Source of the DNA: Lobosporangium transversale
Taxonomy: Eukaryota > Mortierellomycota > Mortierellomycetes > Mortierellales > Mortierellaceae
Direction: 5' to 3'
DNA length: 64,000 bases
NCBI RefSeq assembly: GCF_002105155.1
Contig: NW_019028980.1
Location: 434,001-498,000 of the forward strand
In this document: positions 14,537-27,450 of the stretch, piece by piece
How positions within the stretch are numbered: position 1 is the first letter of the stretch
How the letters are laid out: every line of letters starts with the position of its first letter
The notes under the pieces: generated by a model
Told to the model about the DNA's origin: nothing
The model's input: only the letters and a program-made list of their open reading frames with translations
Databases searched by the model: none
Made by a program: the position numbers and the translations under genes

Positions 14537-15379
14537 GGAAACTGCAACACAAAGAAAGCTCCCAACCCTTCTACTCTTGCTCTCTTCATCGCTATAATCT
14601 TCCGCTTATCTTTCTTTTACACTCGCTTCCCCATTTCCTTCTATTAGTTTATACATCCATATCCTCATCTCTTCTCTCTCTCCCTCTTTTTTTCCTTGTT
14701 GATAATACCGTGCTCTTTGCCTCATTACTATTCAATTATTTGAATCTGATAAAGGTTATGTTGCTACTTGCACAATCCACATGTGTAAAATATAAAAATG
14801 AGCCTCATCTTTGTACTGATTTTGGTCAAAATGATATACACCACGAACAATGTCATTTGGTATTTATTACCGAAACACGCATAATACTTGTTCTTTGGGT
14901 GTTCTTTGGGTACAATCTTTGAAAAACAGCAAAAGTCGAGTCAACCAAAAGATCAACGCCAGCGCTGATCCCTTTTGGCTTTAAACATGACAGTAGAATG
15001 CACTTATCCTGCAGTGACATTGAGAGGATGCTTTTGTTCTAAAAATGCAGCATCTACATTCAAAAAAGTTCAATTAAACCTTGTGTTTACTAATACAGTA
15101 ATATTTTGGAGACTACCGCTGTCTAGCAAGAGCCACTATTGACAGGCAGCTGTTCTGAGTTTCAGCAGCACAACGTAGTCTTTGCATGCAGCCCTGGAAG
15201 TCTCCTATAGAGCCGTATATGACGTGATGAGTCAAAGGAGCCATGCATATGAAGTGGGATGCCAATAGGACACCTGTTTCTACAGAGCAGGTCAGTATCC
15301 AAAAATGTTGCACTTCGAGAACACGCATATTAGGGGTGATGCACAAGTTGCTTTCAGCCATCAGTTCTTGCTATACAAG
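13493..15379. other. Intergenic region, upstream of the four-RRM gene
   Basis: About 1.9 kb without a recognised gene. It includes a GC-rich island (listed separately), a T-run followed by an A-run at about 14491-14534 that could form a hairpin, and CT-rich sequence at 14560-14700. A weak minus frame at 13627-13872 has no family resemblance. Confidence 0.4.
13850..14085. other. GC-rich, hairpin-forming island of unknown nature
   Basis: Base composition changes abruptly from AT-rich to GC-rich. The segment 13865-13900 can fold: gggcgca and tgcgcgccc flank an inner ccag/ctgg pair. A second GC-rich patch (tgctggtagcgcggagcggg) lies at 14067-14086. No tRNA B-box, 5S, U-snRNA, RNase P or SRP signature could be matched by eye. 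It may be a structured RNA or part of the promoter or 5' UTR of the RRM gene. Confidence 0.3.
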
Positions 15380-18010
15380 TGTACCAGCCGAGAATGGTTC
15401 TCAATAAAGATACCCATGTGCAAATCGCGTTAAAATACTTTTTTCTCTTCATTTAAGAGTATGCACTTCGATTCTATCCCAATTATTGGTCAGTACATTG
15501 CAAGGGAGGCGGCAGTCGCTATGTGCTTGCTGGGAACTCCTTTACTACTTTCAAAGGACCCTAGGCCGACGACAAGCACTCCTTTTTCCCCGAGCATCTT
15601 CAACACTCGCTGTACCGCGTAATCGAACGTAGCTCGTTGAGCCTTTCGTAGGTCCCATTTTTTTTTTCAGGCACCATCTGGGCTCGTAGAACTCTTGAAG
15701 CACATCCAAATTCTTTGATCCTATCTGTGTCTGGGACTCCTCGTTCATCCATTGAAAGTACTCATTGTACGTATCCCTTCCAAACACAGGGATGGCGCTC
15801 TCAACCTCAATCATTCCTTTTTCACGCTTCCTTTTGTTCAACAGGTGATGGAAGCGGAGGACGGTGAGGTACAAGAACCTGCTTCTCACCTTTACTGTTT
15901 GCCGCAAGTTAGAGTTGTGAGGATCCAGGGAGGAAAACGTAAGGGCGTTAACAATACCAGGATCGCATCCGACGATAGTTGTGCTGTTTGCGGATGGTAC
16001 CGCCCTGGTTTGTTGAATGTGAGCTCTTCCAGTTTATGTTTGCATAGTCTTCATCTGTCAGGTCTTCACCGGCTGCCTTTGAACACGTCGTGTTGAGAAA
16101 TCCCTGAGAAAGCTCCAGTTCTTGGCTGGGGTCTTCTTCATCTACGTCAGACTGCTGCTGTCTCTTCGTCTGGGTTGTGTCATAGGCAAGTAGATTCAGA
16201 ACTAGACCGTTGGTAGAAATCGTCCCTTTGAGTTTGAACCGAGTTAGCTCTTTGTCCTGTGACTGCAGGGATACTTTGTCTCGATATCCAAGAACCATGC
16301 GATCGCCTCCAATGTCACAAAAGAGAGCCTGAATCAAAACCCCTTTTGTTCCCTGTACACACTCAAACATTGCAGTCTTGGAAGGATTGTCGAGAGGCAG
16401 AATACGCTCCAGTAGCTGCTTGGTATCTTCGTTCGCCCAGAGGATGTCAACTAGGGCGTGTTCAGACAGATACACATACCCGGGTGACCAGGAGGACGTA
16501 GGAAAGTCTGAGTATTTTTTCACTTTTTTGTTCTCCCGCAAAAAAAACTCAATGTCGCTCATATCTTCGTTTGTTTTCTCGACATCAAACTAGAAAAAAA
16601 AAAAAAAAAAAAAAAAAAGAGTCTGAATAAAGAGAATTTAATTGCAGAATATACATGAAAATACCCTACACAAGCTATACCATTGGGTTCCTGTAGTGCT
16701 GCTTTAATGATGTCTGTACTTGGCCCATTAGTAGCTCTGACGCTCTTGGAAATGAGATCTTTTTGGGATCAAAGCCTTGCACGTCCCCAATGTGATGTCT
16801 ATTTCCTTTATTGGGGAAAGTTCAGTGGTGGCCTTGAAATGTTCATAAGCGAGGAGGTAATGGGGCGTTTCTACCGCCTTTCCTTGTTTTTTTGCCCTCG
16901 CGTAAGCTGAATTGGGGCCACCTTGACCACTTAAAAGAAGGGTGGCGAGACGGAAGGAATAGTCATTGCTATCCAAGACCTCGTCCAGTGCCTTTTTCCT
17001 CGACCTTGCTGCCCCTGGTAACCGCATGATCCTCTCAATGTCCAAGGCAGTCGCCCAGTATGCATAGCGGCGTAGTCGGTTGAGGACAACAACTGCCCCT
17101 CGGATCTGGTTTGCAATACTATCCTTTTCATCTGCGTCCAGTCCGCCTTTCCTTGCCATGGAGGCCTTAAGGGATCCAATTGTTAAGGCCTTGATAGGGT
17201 GCTTACTGCTGTAGCTGTGATCAACCTTCGTAGCATCCTTCAAGTTCCTAATTGGTGCACCTTCTTTTTTAGCCCTGAGGGGCTTCTTGCCTTTGTGCTT
17301 CCGCTTTTGTTTTTTCTGTTGCTTCTTTTTTGCCTTTTTCCGACGTGGTGGATGCTTAAGGCCCGGTCTATCGTTCTGACGGCAGTTACTGATATCAACT
17401 GTGCACCCATTCAATATGCTCGCCTTGTCAGAAAAGATGGGCCGGAACTGGTTCCTATGTGACCCTTTCGCTATATAGAATGATGGTGTGTCTCTACATT
17501 ATCCAAGAAAGGGACTAACGATTAGTATTGGGGACGTTTGGTTTCGAGGTCAAAACTATAGCTTGAGCTTTCTTACGTTCTGCTGCGCTGCGTTCGCCTT
17601 TGCTGAGCCATTCTATGGCGAAGATCCTTTCCATTGAGTAGAAGCTGCTTGAAGTTATCGAACTCATTGTTCGATGGTAACGCTTGGGCCGACGTTTGAT
17701 GGCCGGAAGTAAAAATGCGGAGAGCTACTCTGAAACGGCCTTCTTCAGAGGCTGCGTTCCTTCCCAACACCTTACTAGCTTTCCTTAGGTAGTCCCGAAG
17801 CATTTTATTGTAGTTCTCGTTCCACGCAACCTTTCGAATTAATCGAAGATTATTAACCGGGCCTAACGTCTCGAGGTTCCTTAAGTAGTCATTACCTGCG
17901 ATGGTACAGAATAACACCAGATGCGCGTGTGATGGCAGTCTTAGTGCTTGGATAGCGTTGTCTACATCGTAAACCCCAAACTTCCGTCTACGGTGGGGAA
18001 GGTTGACTCT
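15380..18010 (-). pseudogene. Decayed multidomain protein: GxDY-type PIN domain plus TnpB/RuvC-like parts
   Basis: Minus-strand pieces in order. (1) 18010-17573: KFGVYDVDNAIQAL, then LFCTIAGNDYLRNLETLGP, resembling the GxDY/helix-turn-helix part of FEN1/XPG-like PIN nucleases. (2) 17414-16728: a very basic Lys/Arg stretch followed by a helical segment with NQIRGAVVVLNRLRRYAYW. (3) 16562-15948: WSPGYVYLSEHALVDILW, then FKLKGTISTNGLVLNLLAYD and INWKSSHSTNQGGTIRKQH. (4) 15907-15580: ESAIPVFGRDTYNEYFQW, then, in a shifted frame near 15570-15514, VVGLGSFESSKGVPSKH. This order matches large PIN plus TnpB/RuvC-like proteins that I recall from Mortierella-type genomes; the match is from memory. Frame changes and stops between pieces, and no intact CxxC ribbon, indicate a pseudogene. 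Introns may account for some of the breaks. Confidence 0.5.
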
Positions 18011-19736
18011 CAGATTCCGACATCAATGGCGGAGATAGGAGTGATGTAGTTGCATGCGCTTATTGCTTGGAGTAAAAGCTATCTAAGCACCCTTTCTTAC
18101 TGGACGATGCCTTGTTAATGGTGATATTGCGCAGCGCCTTGTGGATGGAGGGAGAGCAGAAGCGAGAGTGGTGGTTTTTGGCGGTCGTTTGGTGTGTGTA
18201 TGTGTGAATTTGATAGTTGATACCAATCGCCAAAACATATGCATCTAGAAATACAGAATACCGACGCGTTTGATCCTTTCCTAGAGATTGTTATAACCAT
18301 GGGATGATTGTGGAGTGGCCACCAAAATAAAGTTTGTTTGGAGGCACCAATGGAAAACGCTTATGTTTTGAACAAAAAAAGACGCCGCGATGTAAAATGT
18401 GTTTATACATGTACAGAAACCAAAGAGATGCTTCAGCTGCTTATTCGTGCACACAGTGAATGACGAACAAAAAAGGAAAAAAAAAGCCCGCGATGAAAGA
18501 AGGCATGTGCAGACAACAAATAAACACAGCATCTGTTTGCTCACATACATTTTTTTCATCGTTGTGTCTGTATCTCTTCTAAGCTTTCTGTCTGGCCGTT
18601 TAACACAAGGAACCCTCAGAAAAAGAAACACCTCGCATGATTGGTGCCAGGTCTGAAAACAACAATAATGCAATGCTGTACGTGGAAGATAGGGTTTAGA
18701 AACTATACCATTGATCACAACTGCTACTCATGCTTTCTTGCCAAGGACTTGAACAGGCATACCAACCCCTTCTTCGCTCACATCCTTTCGATGCATTCTT
18801 TCGCCGTTTATGTCCACTACATCTGAACCACACACAGTTCACCACTCACTCCAACAGAGATATTTGTATCACCTTGGGTATGATATGTTGCTGTGGTTTC
18901 CTCTGGTTTCAACAGGCCCAACAAACTCTATTAGCAATGTTTACCAACCCAGATATATCAAGGGAACACAAGAAGACGAGGAAGCAAATGATGTGACAAA
19001 TCAAGTCTTGCCGAGCAAGCTCCATGGTGCGGTAGAATGAATCAACTCAGATTGCCCTCCTTTCAAGTCGAGACTACGGCGGCGAATATTATCACTGCTA
19101 TTACACTAGTCAATAAATAAACGATACAATGGACTCCCAAGCGGATGCTAGGGTCATGCGAAAGTCTTCATGAGTTTTTTATTTGCACAAATAAAGAAGC
19201 CAGGATAGCTCCATGACAATTTAGTTTTTAGTCATTTATTTCGACATCGAAATAAAATTTCAAGACAATGCCCATGGATTGCTGGATTTTAAGCCCATTT
19301 ATAATGGCAAATTTGTCCTTGTTACGGACGAAGGGATAAGGCTAATATAGTTGCGTCCAAATGGTCCTATTTGTATGCCGACATTTATCTGTGGAGTACG
19401 AAACGTAACAGTCACGAATTTCTTGTGACTTCTCTCACATAAAATCAAATAAGTAAATAAGTATGGGTTGTCTTTCTCACCTTTTGTCGCCACCTGTCCA
19501 TAACTGATAAAGTATTGCCAAGCGTACTAAATGTTGCCTTCAATTGCATCCAGCAGAGCCATGCTGCTCTCGCAAGTAAGCCAGCTGATGGAAACCTTAG
19601 TTGAATGCAGAAAAAAAAAAAAAGAAAGTTACAATTCAAGAATTGATGTACAGAATCACTGAATAGCCCGTGACTAAAACGTTTTTGGTGGTCGCGGCTG
19701 GTTGCTTGCCTAACCAATATATAGCCCTTATTAAGC
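18011..19736. other. Intergenic region upstream of MGM101
   Basis: No recognisable gene. Open frames at 18281-18718 (-) and 18730-18996 (+) are Cys/Phe/His-rich and look like chance frames in T- or A-rich sequence. The last few hundred bases should contain the MGM101 promoter. Confidence 0.4.
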
Positions 19737-21093
19737 ATGCGGACAATGGCTACAAAGACTGTTATAATTAAATCTACGGGGACCGCTGCAACTGCTGCGA
19801 AATCAGCATCCACCTATGCCTCCAAAGCCAACTCTGCCAGCCGTGTCTCTTCCTCGAAGCCAGCTTCAGCCTACAGCAAGAGCGACTTTTCTACTACTGG
19901 TGCAACAGCTTTTTCTTCATCCCCAGTTCCTAAAGCTGTCACAACTCCATCTTCATTTGCAACATCCTCTGGATCTGGATATTCGGAAGAGGATGATTCA
20001 GAGATCAATGGCTCCTCTAAAGTTGGTGGCGGAAATAGTCAAGTAGCTAACGAGGCCTTTTCCAGTAATGGTCCAGTGTTAAAGGACGCCGCCATCGGAG
20101 AGCGCGGAGTAGATGAGACTCAGGATTGGACACGCTCTTTTGCAGGAATGGCCGTTGAACCCTTTGAAAAGGAAGTTGCTGAGTTGTTAATGAAGCCGTT
20201 GGATCCTGAAGATATCGAAATCAAGCCAGGTATTTATTTATTTATTTTATTTTATTTTTTTTCTTTTAGTTTTTTAGCCCTACGATATTCAGAAGCTAAA
20301 GACATGTATGTTGATGGGAAGAAATCTTAGTAATGCGAACTATTTCTTCTTCAAACACTAGACGGAATTCTTTACCTTCCAGAAATTAAATATCGTAGAA
20401 TTTTGAACAAGGCATTTGGGCCTGGAGGTACGGTACAACTGACGGTTAATCCTGTGTAGTAATGGTTTGCATAAGACTTCACATTCTAACCCATTTTGTT
20501 ATCTCGCTTTGTTGTTGCGTTTTAGGATGGGGATTGGCACCTAGAAGTGAACATTCTATCTCTCCTAAGACCATTTCACGAGAATACGCTCTGATTTGTA
20601 GAGGTCGTTTCGTTAGTACGGCTCGTGGTGAACAGGATTATTTTGACCCTAACAATATTGCTACAGCGACAGAAGGGTGCAAATCAAATGCACTGATGCG
20701 ATGCTGCAAAGATCTGGGTGTCGCTTCGGAACTTTGGTAAGTGTCAATATGATTCAGGGCGTCATTGGTGTTCTAATCGCAACCACCCATGACGTTTTAG
20801 TTGATTAATAATGAAATGTTTGGGTCGTGTTCGTACTTCTACCTTCAAGGGATCCATCATTTGTCCGAAAATTTAAGAGGCAATACTGCGAAGAGGCTTT
20901 TGCAGAGCATGTCATTACGAAGCGCAAGAAGAAATTGTGGAAACGCAAGGACCAGCCAGATTTTGGTATGTGTTCATCATCTGAAAGGATCACGAGAAAC
21001 AACTGCAGGTATTTCAGTTCGACTAATCGGTGTACTTTGTCTGCACTATTATTATTACTTTTAATAGAATATCCTTATGCTAAGACAAAGTGA
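19737..21093 (+). CDS. MGM101: Mgm101, mitochondrial DNA recombination protein
   Basis: Five exons: 19737-20229, 20362-20427, 20526-20736, 20850-20965 and 21068-21093, giving 303 residues with matching phases. The conserved core starts at [16 protein letters not shown] and continues [87 protein letters not shown]-like [13 protein letters not shown] and ends EYPYAKTK. This is the Rad52-like single-strand annealing protein of the mitochondrial nucleoid, needed for mtDNA maintenance in yeast. The N-terminal ~120 residues are Ala/Ser/Thr-rich, longer than in yeast, and start with a basic presequence-like stretch. A second ATG three codons in (MRTMATK) could be used instead. The final coding exon is only 26 nt. 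Confidence 0.96.
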
Positions 21094-21254
21094 AAGCATA
21101 TAATACATTAGGACAAAGGGTTATACACGAATATACGCAATAAAAATCCTTTTGGTAATTTGTAGTGCAAGCCAAAATTTAAAAGTGTTTGAAAATCGAA
21201 TTAATTAACAGAAGATGTTTGTCATGCCATAAAGCAGACCACCGAAGTATACGC

Positions 21255-21560
21255 TTATATTTCAAATATCATTCTCAATTGAAGTGGCAAACATTGATCA
21301 GGCACAATCTGTTCAATGTTGTCTAAACAGGAAAACTTCAAATCCAAGTCAGTCATTTCAAGGTACACATTTTGGCACGCCGCCTTATGACTATGAGCCC
21401 TTAGAAAGTCATTCATAACTTGAAAGGTTCTCTCAAATATGGCAACATGAAGGTCATAGTTTGGCCTGTACATCGTGAGGATGAAGCCTTTCTGTTAGAC
21501 AATTCAGTTCCTTATCAACAACCGTTTCAAAATGCGGATCTCGGAGTAGCATGAACATAT
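21255..21560 (-). pseudogene. Frameshifted coding relic, unrecognised
   Basis: Two adjoining minus-strand frames look protein-like: about 21560-21450 (MLLRDPHFETVVDKELNCL) and 21473-21255 (YDLHVAIFERTFQVMNDFL, then CQNVYLEMTDLDLKF). They overlap at the codons for HPHD/ILTM, as expected of one gene with a frameshift. No start, splice pattern or family could be assigned. It lies in the gap between two plus-strand genes. Confidence 0.25.
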
Positions 21561-21657
21561 ATTTAATCATGTGATATAGTTTTGAGGTGGACTTCAAAAA
21601 TGAGATCAAAGCGATGTTGGTCTACATCACTCCATCACCCCGCGCTACTGTACAATC

Positions 21658-23083
21658 ATGTCTGATGAGCCAAGGTATGTCTCACATGAACAATGTTGGG
21701 ACTTTGGATCGAAATAACAGAAACCGTTTTATTGTTTACATTCTAAGTTTGAGCAGGATTGATCAAAAGAGAAGTTTGATCTAAATATCTTTTTTGTCCT
21801 GAATATTCTAGGAGGAAACGAAAGTGGGATAGCCAAGGTGAACCGGATACTGCAGTCAAAAAGACTGTGTCAGAGGCTGACATTGCCTTAAAGGACACAG
21901 CCCAAACCCCTGCCACAGGTCTCACTACAGCAGCTCAGGATGCTCCAACAGAGCAGTCAAGTATTGATGCAGCAGCAGCAGCAGCTATTGAGGCGGCAAG
22001 GATAAGCGCCAAGTTGGTAGCACAAGGAAAGGCTTCATCAACCAATGCTGATTCTAACCAAACAGCGTCAAAGATAGATGAAGTTCAGACAGCCTTTTCT
22101 GCTTCTGAGACACCTGCATCTAACAGTGGAAATGTCAATAATGGAGGACCTGCTAAAGAGTTCAAGAAGAGAGATGAATTTGTTACTGACATTGATATTA
22201 ATGATGTCAAACATCGCTCTTTACTTACAAAAGGCTCAGTGCAAACTCAAGTATGCTGGACTATCTTATGGTTTAAATGCTCAATTCATTAAGAGGCGAA
22301 TACAAAGACACTTATAGACCCTCTTTTTCACTTGTCCACTTAATTTTTCTCCAGCTTCAACGTGATACAGGAGCTGATGTTACTACTCGTGGAATATACT
22401 ACGCAGATCGCAGTATGGCGACTGAAAAGGATCCACCACTCTATCTGCATGTTACGGCGGTTAGCCAGGAGATCTTGGATGCGGCAGTTCGTAAAATCAA
22501 CGAGCTCATCGAGGAAGCACAAAATCCCCCCCCATTACCCTCTCAGCGAGAATCATTCCAACCAGGCCCTAGATTCCATGGAGGGCCACCAGTAAGTCTT
22601 CAGCTGATTATAACAACAGCCATATCATGGGTGTGTTGCTGGTTGAGCTCCTAATTGAATATACTTTGATTTTTTTTTTTCTTTTTTTTCCTCTGATAGA
22701 GACATCAAACGTTCCATGCTCGTGTCGCTATTGGGATAGAATCGGATAGAATGTTTAATGTTAGAGCAAAGATTGTAGGCCCAGGAGTAAGTTTAGTTTC
22801 AGCTTTTGACAAAAATGAGCAATTTCCATTACCCTGAATTAAGGAACAAATACTAATCAGTTTACTTAATATATATAGGGTGAATATGTCAAACATGTAC
22901 AAAATAAGACTAGGACGCGTGTCCAGCTGAAGGGCTATGGATCTGGATATCTGGAGGCTGAAACTGGCCGTGAATCAGATGAGCCGCTTTATATCAACAT
23001 TTTGTAAGATTGATTTATCTGCATGAATTGAGTTTTTTTTTTTTTTTTTTTTTTTGGAACATTGACTATTGTGCTCTAATACT

Positions 23084-23114
<31 letters not shown>

Positions 23115-23992
23115 CTTTAATGTCTGTTCAAATTTTAGAGGAAGCAGTCAGGAAGATGTGGATGAGGCCGAAAGTCTATGTAAAAACCTTGTCGAGACTG
23201 TTAAGGCCGAGCATGAGAGGATGAAGAGTCGGCCTCCAATGCACCAAGAATCTTATAGCCACAACAGGCACTATGGTGGACGAACTGTAAGCGCTTTATT
23301 TATCATGAACTGCATTTTTTTTTTTTTTTTTTTTTTTTTAATGGAATTTAACTGATATTTGTATGTTTTAGGGTTACTACAATGGTGGACACCATCAGCG
23401 ATACCAAGGCGGACATAATCGATACCAACATCAACAGCCTCATCATCAATATAACTATAATCAACACTACCAAGCACCTCCGCCTCCACCTCCTGGTGCC
23501 TCTATTCCGCCTGCTAATCCACCTTTGCCACCGGGACCGCCACCTGCTCTATCAACTGATCCAACAGTAGCTGCAACCACCACTTCCGCGGTAGCTCCAG
23601 GGACATCAGCAGCAGCGGATCCATCTCTACAAGGATATTCATATGACCAGTATGAAGCGTATAACCAATATTATTACCAGCAGCAGTATTATCAACAGTA
23701 TGGTCAGTATTATCAGCAGGCGTATGCAGCCCCAGGCGTCGACCAAAGCCAAGCGGCCGTAACCTCTTCGGCAGGAGCCTCTATTTCCTCTGATCCTGCA
23801 CTGGCTTATTATGGATATGCGTATGCTCCCCCTGCCGACACATCAGCCCCAGCAGCAGAGGTATCAGCTTCAGTATCACCAGCGCTACCTGCTAATATTA
23901 CCGGCTCACAACCCCCACCACCCGGCTCAGAAATGCCTTCATCGAATGGTTCGAGCAACTATCACGCTGTCCCACCTCCACCTGAGCATTAA
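21658..23992 (+). CDS. KHDC4/BLOM7-like KH-domain RNA-binding protein
   Basis: Seven exons: 21658-21674, 21812-22250, 22355-22591, 22700-22786, 22879-23003, 23139-23286 and 23372-23992, giving 557 residues. The N-terminus reads MSDEPRRKRKWD, comparable to the RRSKWD start of animal KHDC4. An Ala-rich helix (about 40-60) is followed by the first KH-like unit: DIDINDVKHRSLLTKG, LQRDTGADVTTRG, PLYLHVTAVSQEILDAAVRK. A second KH unit has ARVAIGIESDRMFNVRAKI, GPGGEYVKHVQNKTRTRV and GYGSGYLEAETGR. The C-terminal 200 residues are rich in Tyr, Gln, Pro and His. KHDC4 acts in pre-mRNA splicing in mammals; a similar role here is inference. The first coding exon is 17 nt. Intron 5 carries two long T-runs. 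Confidence 0.92.
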
Positions 23993-24103
23993 CCGCTTTC
24001 TTTACAGTTTTGTGGTCTCTTCTATGGTCCTACTCTGCTGTACATTGAGTTAGAAGTGACCGATTAACGTTTTTCATCCTTTCCTCTTCTTGAGAAAAAG
24101 CAA

Positions 24104-24134
<31 letters not shown>

Positions 24135-27096
24135 TGCGAGCAGCAACTGTTGCATGAACTAAAAATAAACTAACAAAAGATACTCTTTCCAGAGGCGGAA
24201 AAAAAGGGGGAGCAAAAGAAAAGGAAAGTAAGAAGCGGGAATACGTATCGCTGTATAAGACCCAGACCCATGTTGATCAAAATCAAGGTATTGAGGCTTA
24301 AACTGTTTATTCATCATATTTTGTGTCAATTATGACTCGAATCGAGGCTAATTCTGGCAACAAGGAATTAGAGAGAACATCGCCACGTCAGGTGACAATA
24401 GATACAATAAAACGCTGTCAAGAATTGTGTCTGTGCACATGGATGCAGAGTGAGCGTCATTAGGACCCTTTTTTAAGCATGCATACGAACAACAACAAAA
24501 AAAAAGAAAGAATATGATTTTCTTGTCCAATGGCCTTCACGTCTATTTAACAGGTACCTTGTACAATATACCCAAAAGGATTAAACTTCGTTGGTGCAGT
24601 AGACAAATAGAACATTATATAGTGAGGGAAAAAAAATCTCATTGACCAGCCTTTAGTTGTCTGTTCAAAAAAGGGAGCTTGTCTTAATATACACGTGTTC
24701 CCATTCGTTATCCGTGCCAGGGCGTGCTCGAGTTATTCTCACGCATAAAAGATGCTCTTATTTAGCGTGTTGAATTTTAATCAATTATTATTTTATTATT
24801 ATTATTTGAATTGTAATGTTTAGTGAAATACGCGTACTAAACAGCAATTTCCAGTATTTAGCGTCGGTCATATATTTCTCTTTCACTTTGCTCCTATGAA
24901 TTTTCTTTGTATTATGACTTTCATTAGCTCTCTAAAACCTCCGCCATTTATTGCATTTGCTCACCTCGCACAAGGGGTCGGATGGTCCCTAATCTTCGAT
25001 ATTTTACAGTAAGAGTCGATCGCTATATCAATCATCAGAAATGGCAATCAATAGTATCATGTAAGAATTACGGAGCTTGGTTGGCTACATATCTGTCACA
25101 CCCCACTTCGGGATAGCGCCTTCATAGCCGCTTTACTTCAAGCCAAGGAGGATATGATTCATATTACAGAAGGCTGTGATTTATTATGTCGCAAAAAACC
25201 TTCATCAACAGACTATTCCAAACAGGAAAACGAAGAGTTTGCGAAAACGTCGTCCTTTACAGTTTTGCAATAAAAAAAAAAAAAAAAAAAACTAATGCCC
25301 GAGCATGCTATTAATATTCACGAACATTAATGCAACTACGACAAGCCTATACCATGAATAGGCGTCTAACTAAGCGCTGGGGACCTTTGTATTATTGACT
25401 AAACTCTTGTGAATTTAGATCGAGATATTATCCTGAGTATGGGTCCAGCTGTTCATTTGCGCCTGTGCAGAAGCGAGATTTGAGTTTAGAGACAATGCCA
25501 TAGAAGGGCACGCTCATGAATAGTACGATAGCCGAAAAGACTCAGTCCAAGGCACCTAATAGACGGAGGACAGTAGAGCAGAACATAGTCAGAGCATACT
25601 CATGCTGGTTCATCAGAGATGTGATCTAAACGTCAGCAAAGCCTTCAAGACATCAAGACCATCGACCGGATGCTTTAAGCGCGTCATTTGACTTGAAGTT
25701 ATAAATTCCAGGGTTGCCATCATGGATCAACTACGAGCCAGACATAGATCACCCCTTAAAAGTGTTGGCTTTCTCTTACATCGCTTCATCTTCAATAAGA
25801 ACACTACAATGTGGGACCTCACCTCCGTCTCAGCCTCTTGTTAGGTGATCACCATCATGAGACTCTCTTCCGGAATATTTCTTCTTTTGCTCCAAACGGC
25901 AAGGGAGCCTGCCAATGCCATATATGCCATATATGTATAGTAACTGGGGAAGAAGACTTACGACGACTTCTGTAGAGTGGAGCTTGCTTCCCAGTCAGTT
26001 GGAAAAAAAGTTTGAATTATCACAGCATCCTGGGACAGCTTTGGATAAGACTACTCCTGAGACTAACATCGCAATTATAATCATCTTTTCAAGGCTGTCG
26101 GATCATGTAGTATACCCAGTGTTATTATACTTCTTAGCTTGCTTGATCATGAAATCAGCGACAGCTCGCTCTTGATTTACGCACTGCAGGCAGGTTCACT
26201 TGAGTAAATTAATGGTCAAATTGTCAATACAAGGACAAATGCCCAATATGACCTGACTTTACCATGGCCAACGCGATGTATATTCGGGATAGAATATTAA
26301 CCCATTCATATTACCACTTAATAATGCTAATCACTTCAGACATGCTTGTATGAATATATACATACTTGGTAGCTGGATAAGATCTTACTAAGCATAAAGA
26401 GCCCTACGCGTGAGAGCTCTACTGACACCAAATTTGAGAATAATAGTGAGTTAGCCATGAATAAACTTTGGCAGAATGAATTGCTTCGACAGGCGATCTA
26501 AAGGAAACGCACTGATTTTCAATTATGAACATGAGATGTCTAGAAGGCCTGATTTCTTACAGCACTTCCCAAAATGCGGAGAAACATCCATGAAATATTG
26601 AGATTTACCCGAGAATAAAGTTAAAAGAATGGGTGCTGAGCCAAAAAACCATAATGCTTAGGTCGTCTACTTGCCACTCACTGCCAATTGTTTTAAAGCA
26701 GCGTATTACTAAGAAGAACTCATTGGACTTCGCCTTGACATCAGGAAAGAATTGTCCAGGCTCTGCTGAAATATTGCAATGTTGCATTTATTGGTTGCTC
26801 TGTGCACAAAAAATGATGTGATCAATTAAATATTGGCGAAGCCTGGAGACCCAGTTTGGAGCTTTTATATGTTTGCCGTGTAACCACTTCTTTTTTCACG
26901 ATAACGACAGATGAAAAAGATTATCATATCTGGAAAGCCAGAAATAACTTTAAACGCGTCAAAACTTTTATTCTTGCATGAATGCAATCCCTACCTGAAC
27001 GCGAATGAATAGGGGTCAGGAGATGTCACCGAAAGTTGATAGCTCCATATCCATCATGTTGATGTCATGAATAAGGCGAAGCATAAATTGATAAAG
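23993..27096. other. 3.1-kb region without recognisable gene
   Basis: After the KH gene come A-rich runs (24103-24134) and then AT-rich sequence. Weak frames at 25915-26175 (+) and 26605-26821 (both strands) have no codon pattern or motif that I can name. A short atgccatat duplication occurs at about 25915-25932. The composition fits old decayed sequence, but I cannot assign a mobile element. Confidence 0.4.
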
Positions 27097-27174
27097 TCTT
27101 TTTTTTTATTTTTTCTTTTTTTTTCTTTTCTTTTTTTTTTTTTTTCTTTTTTTTTTTTTTTTATTTTTTTTTTT
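27097..27174. repeat. T-rich microsatellite
   Basis: About 78 nt almost entirely T with scattered C and A. It lies at the left edge of the segment that is duplicated near 51.7-52.9 kb, where the corresponding edge is also a homopolymer tract. Confidence 0.85.
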
Positions 27175-27450
27175 CAAAAGCCCCTGCAGTGAAAACGCGC
27201 GGTAAATTTATACCACGCAGTCATGAACCTAAAATTTTTTTTTTTTTGCTTCGCCATTAAGCAATAAGAATGAGGAAAATTATTATCATCACAATTTGGC
27301 GATTTTCATCCATCACATTTCATAATTTCAATTGCGGCATAAATCATACATTGGCTTCTCTGCTCGAACTAAGAGAGCAAAGAGGCTATTAAAGTACTTC
27401 CTGAGAAAGGCTTCCACGATACATTCATTACCGCTTCGACGTTTTAGCTT

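Noticed and set aside
18281-18996. Several overlapping open frames upstream of MGM101
   Set aside because: Cys/Phe/His-rich, on both strands, without splice structure; typical chance frames in AT-rich DNA.
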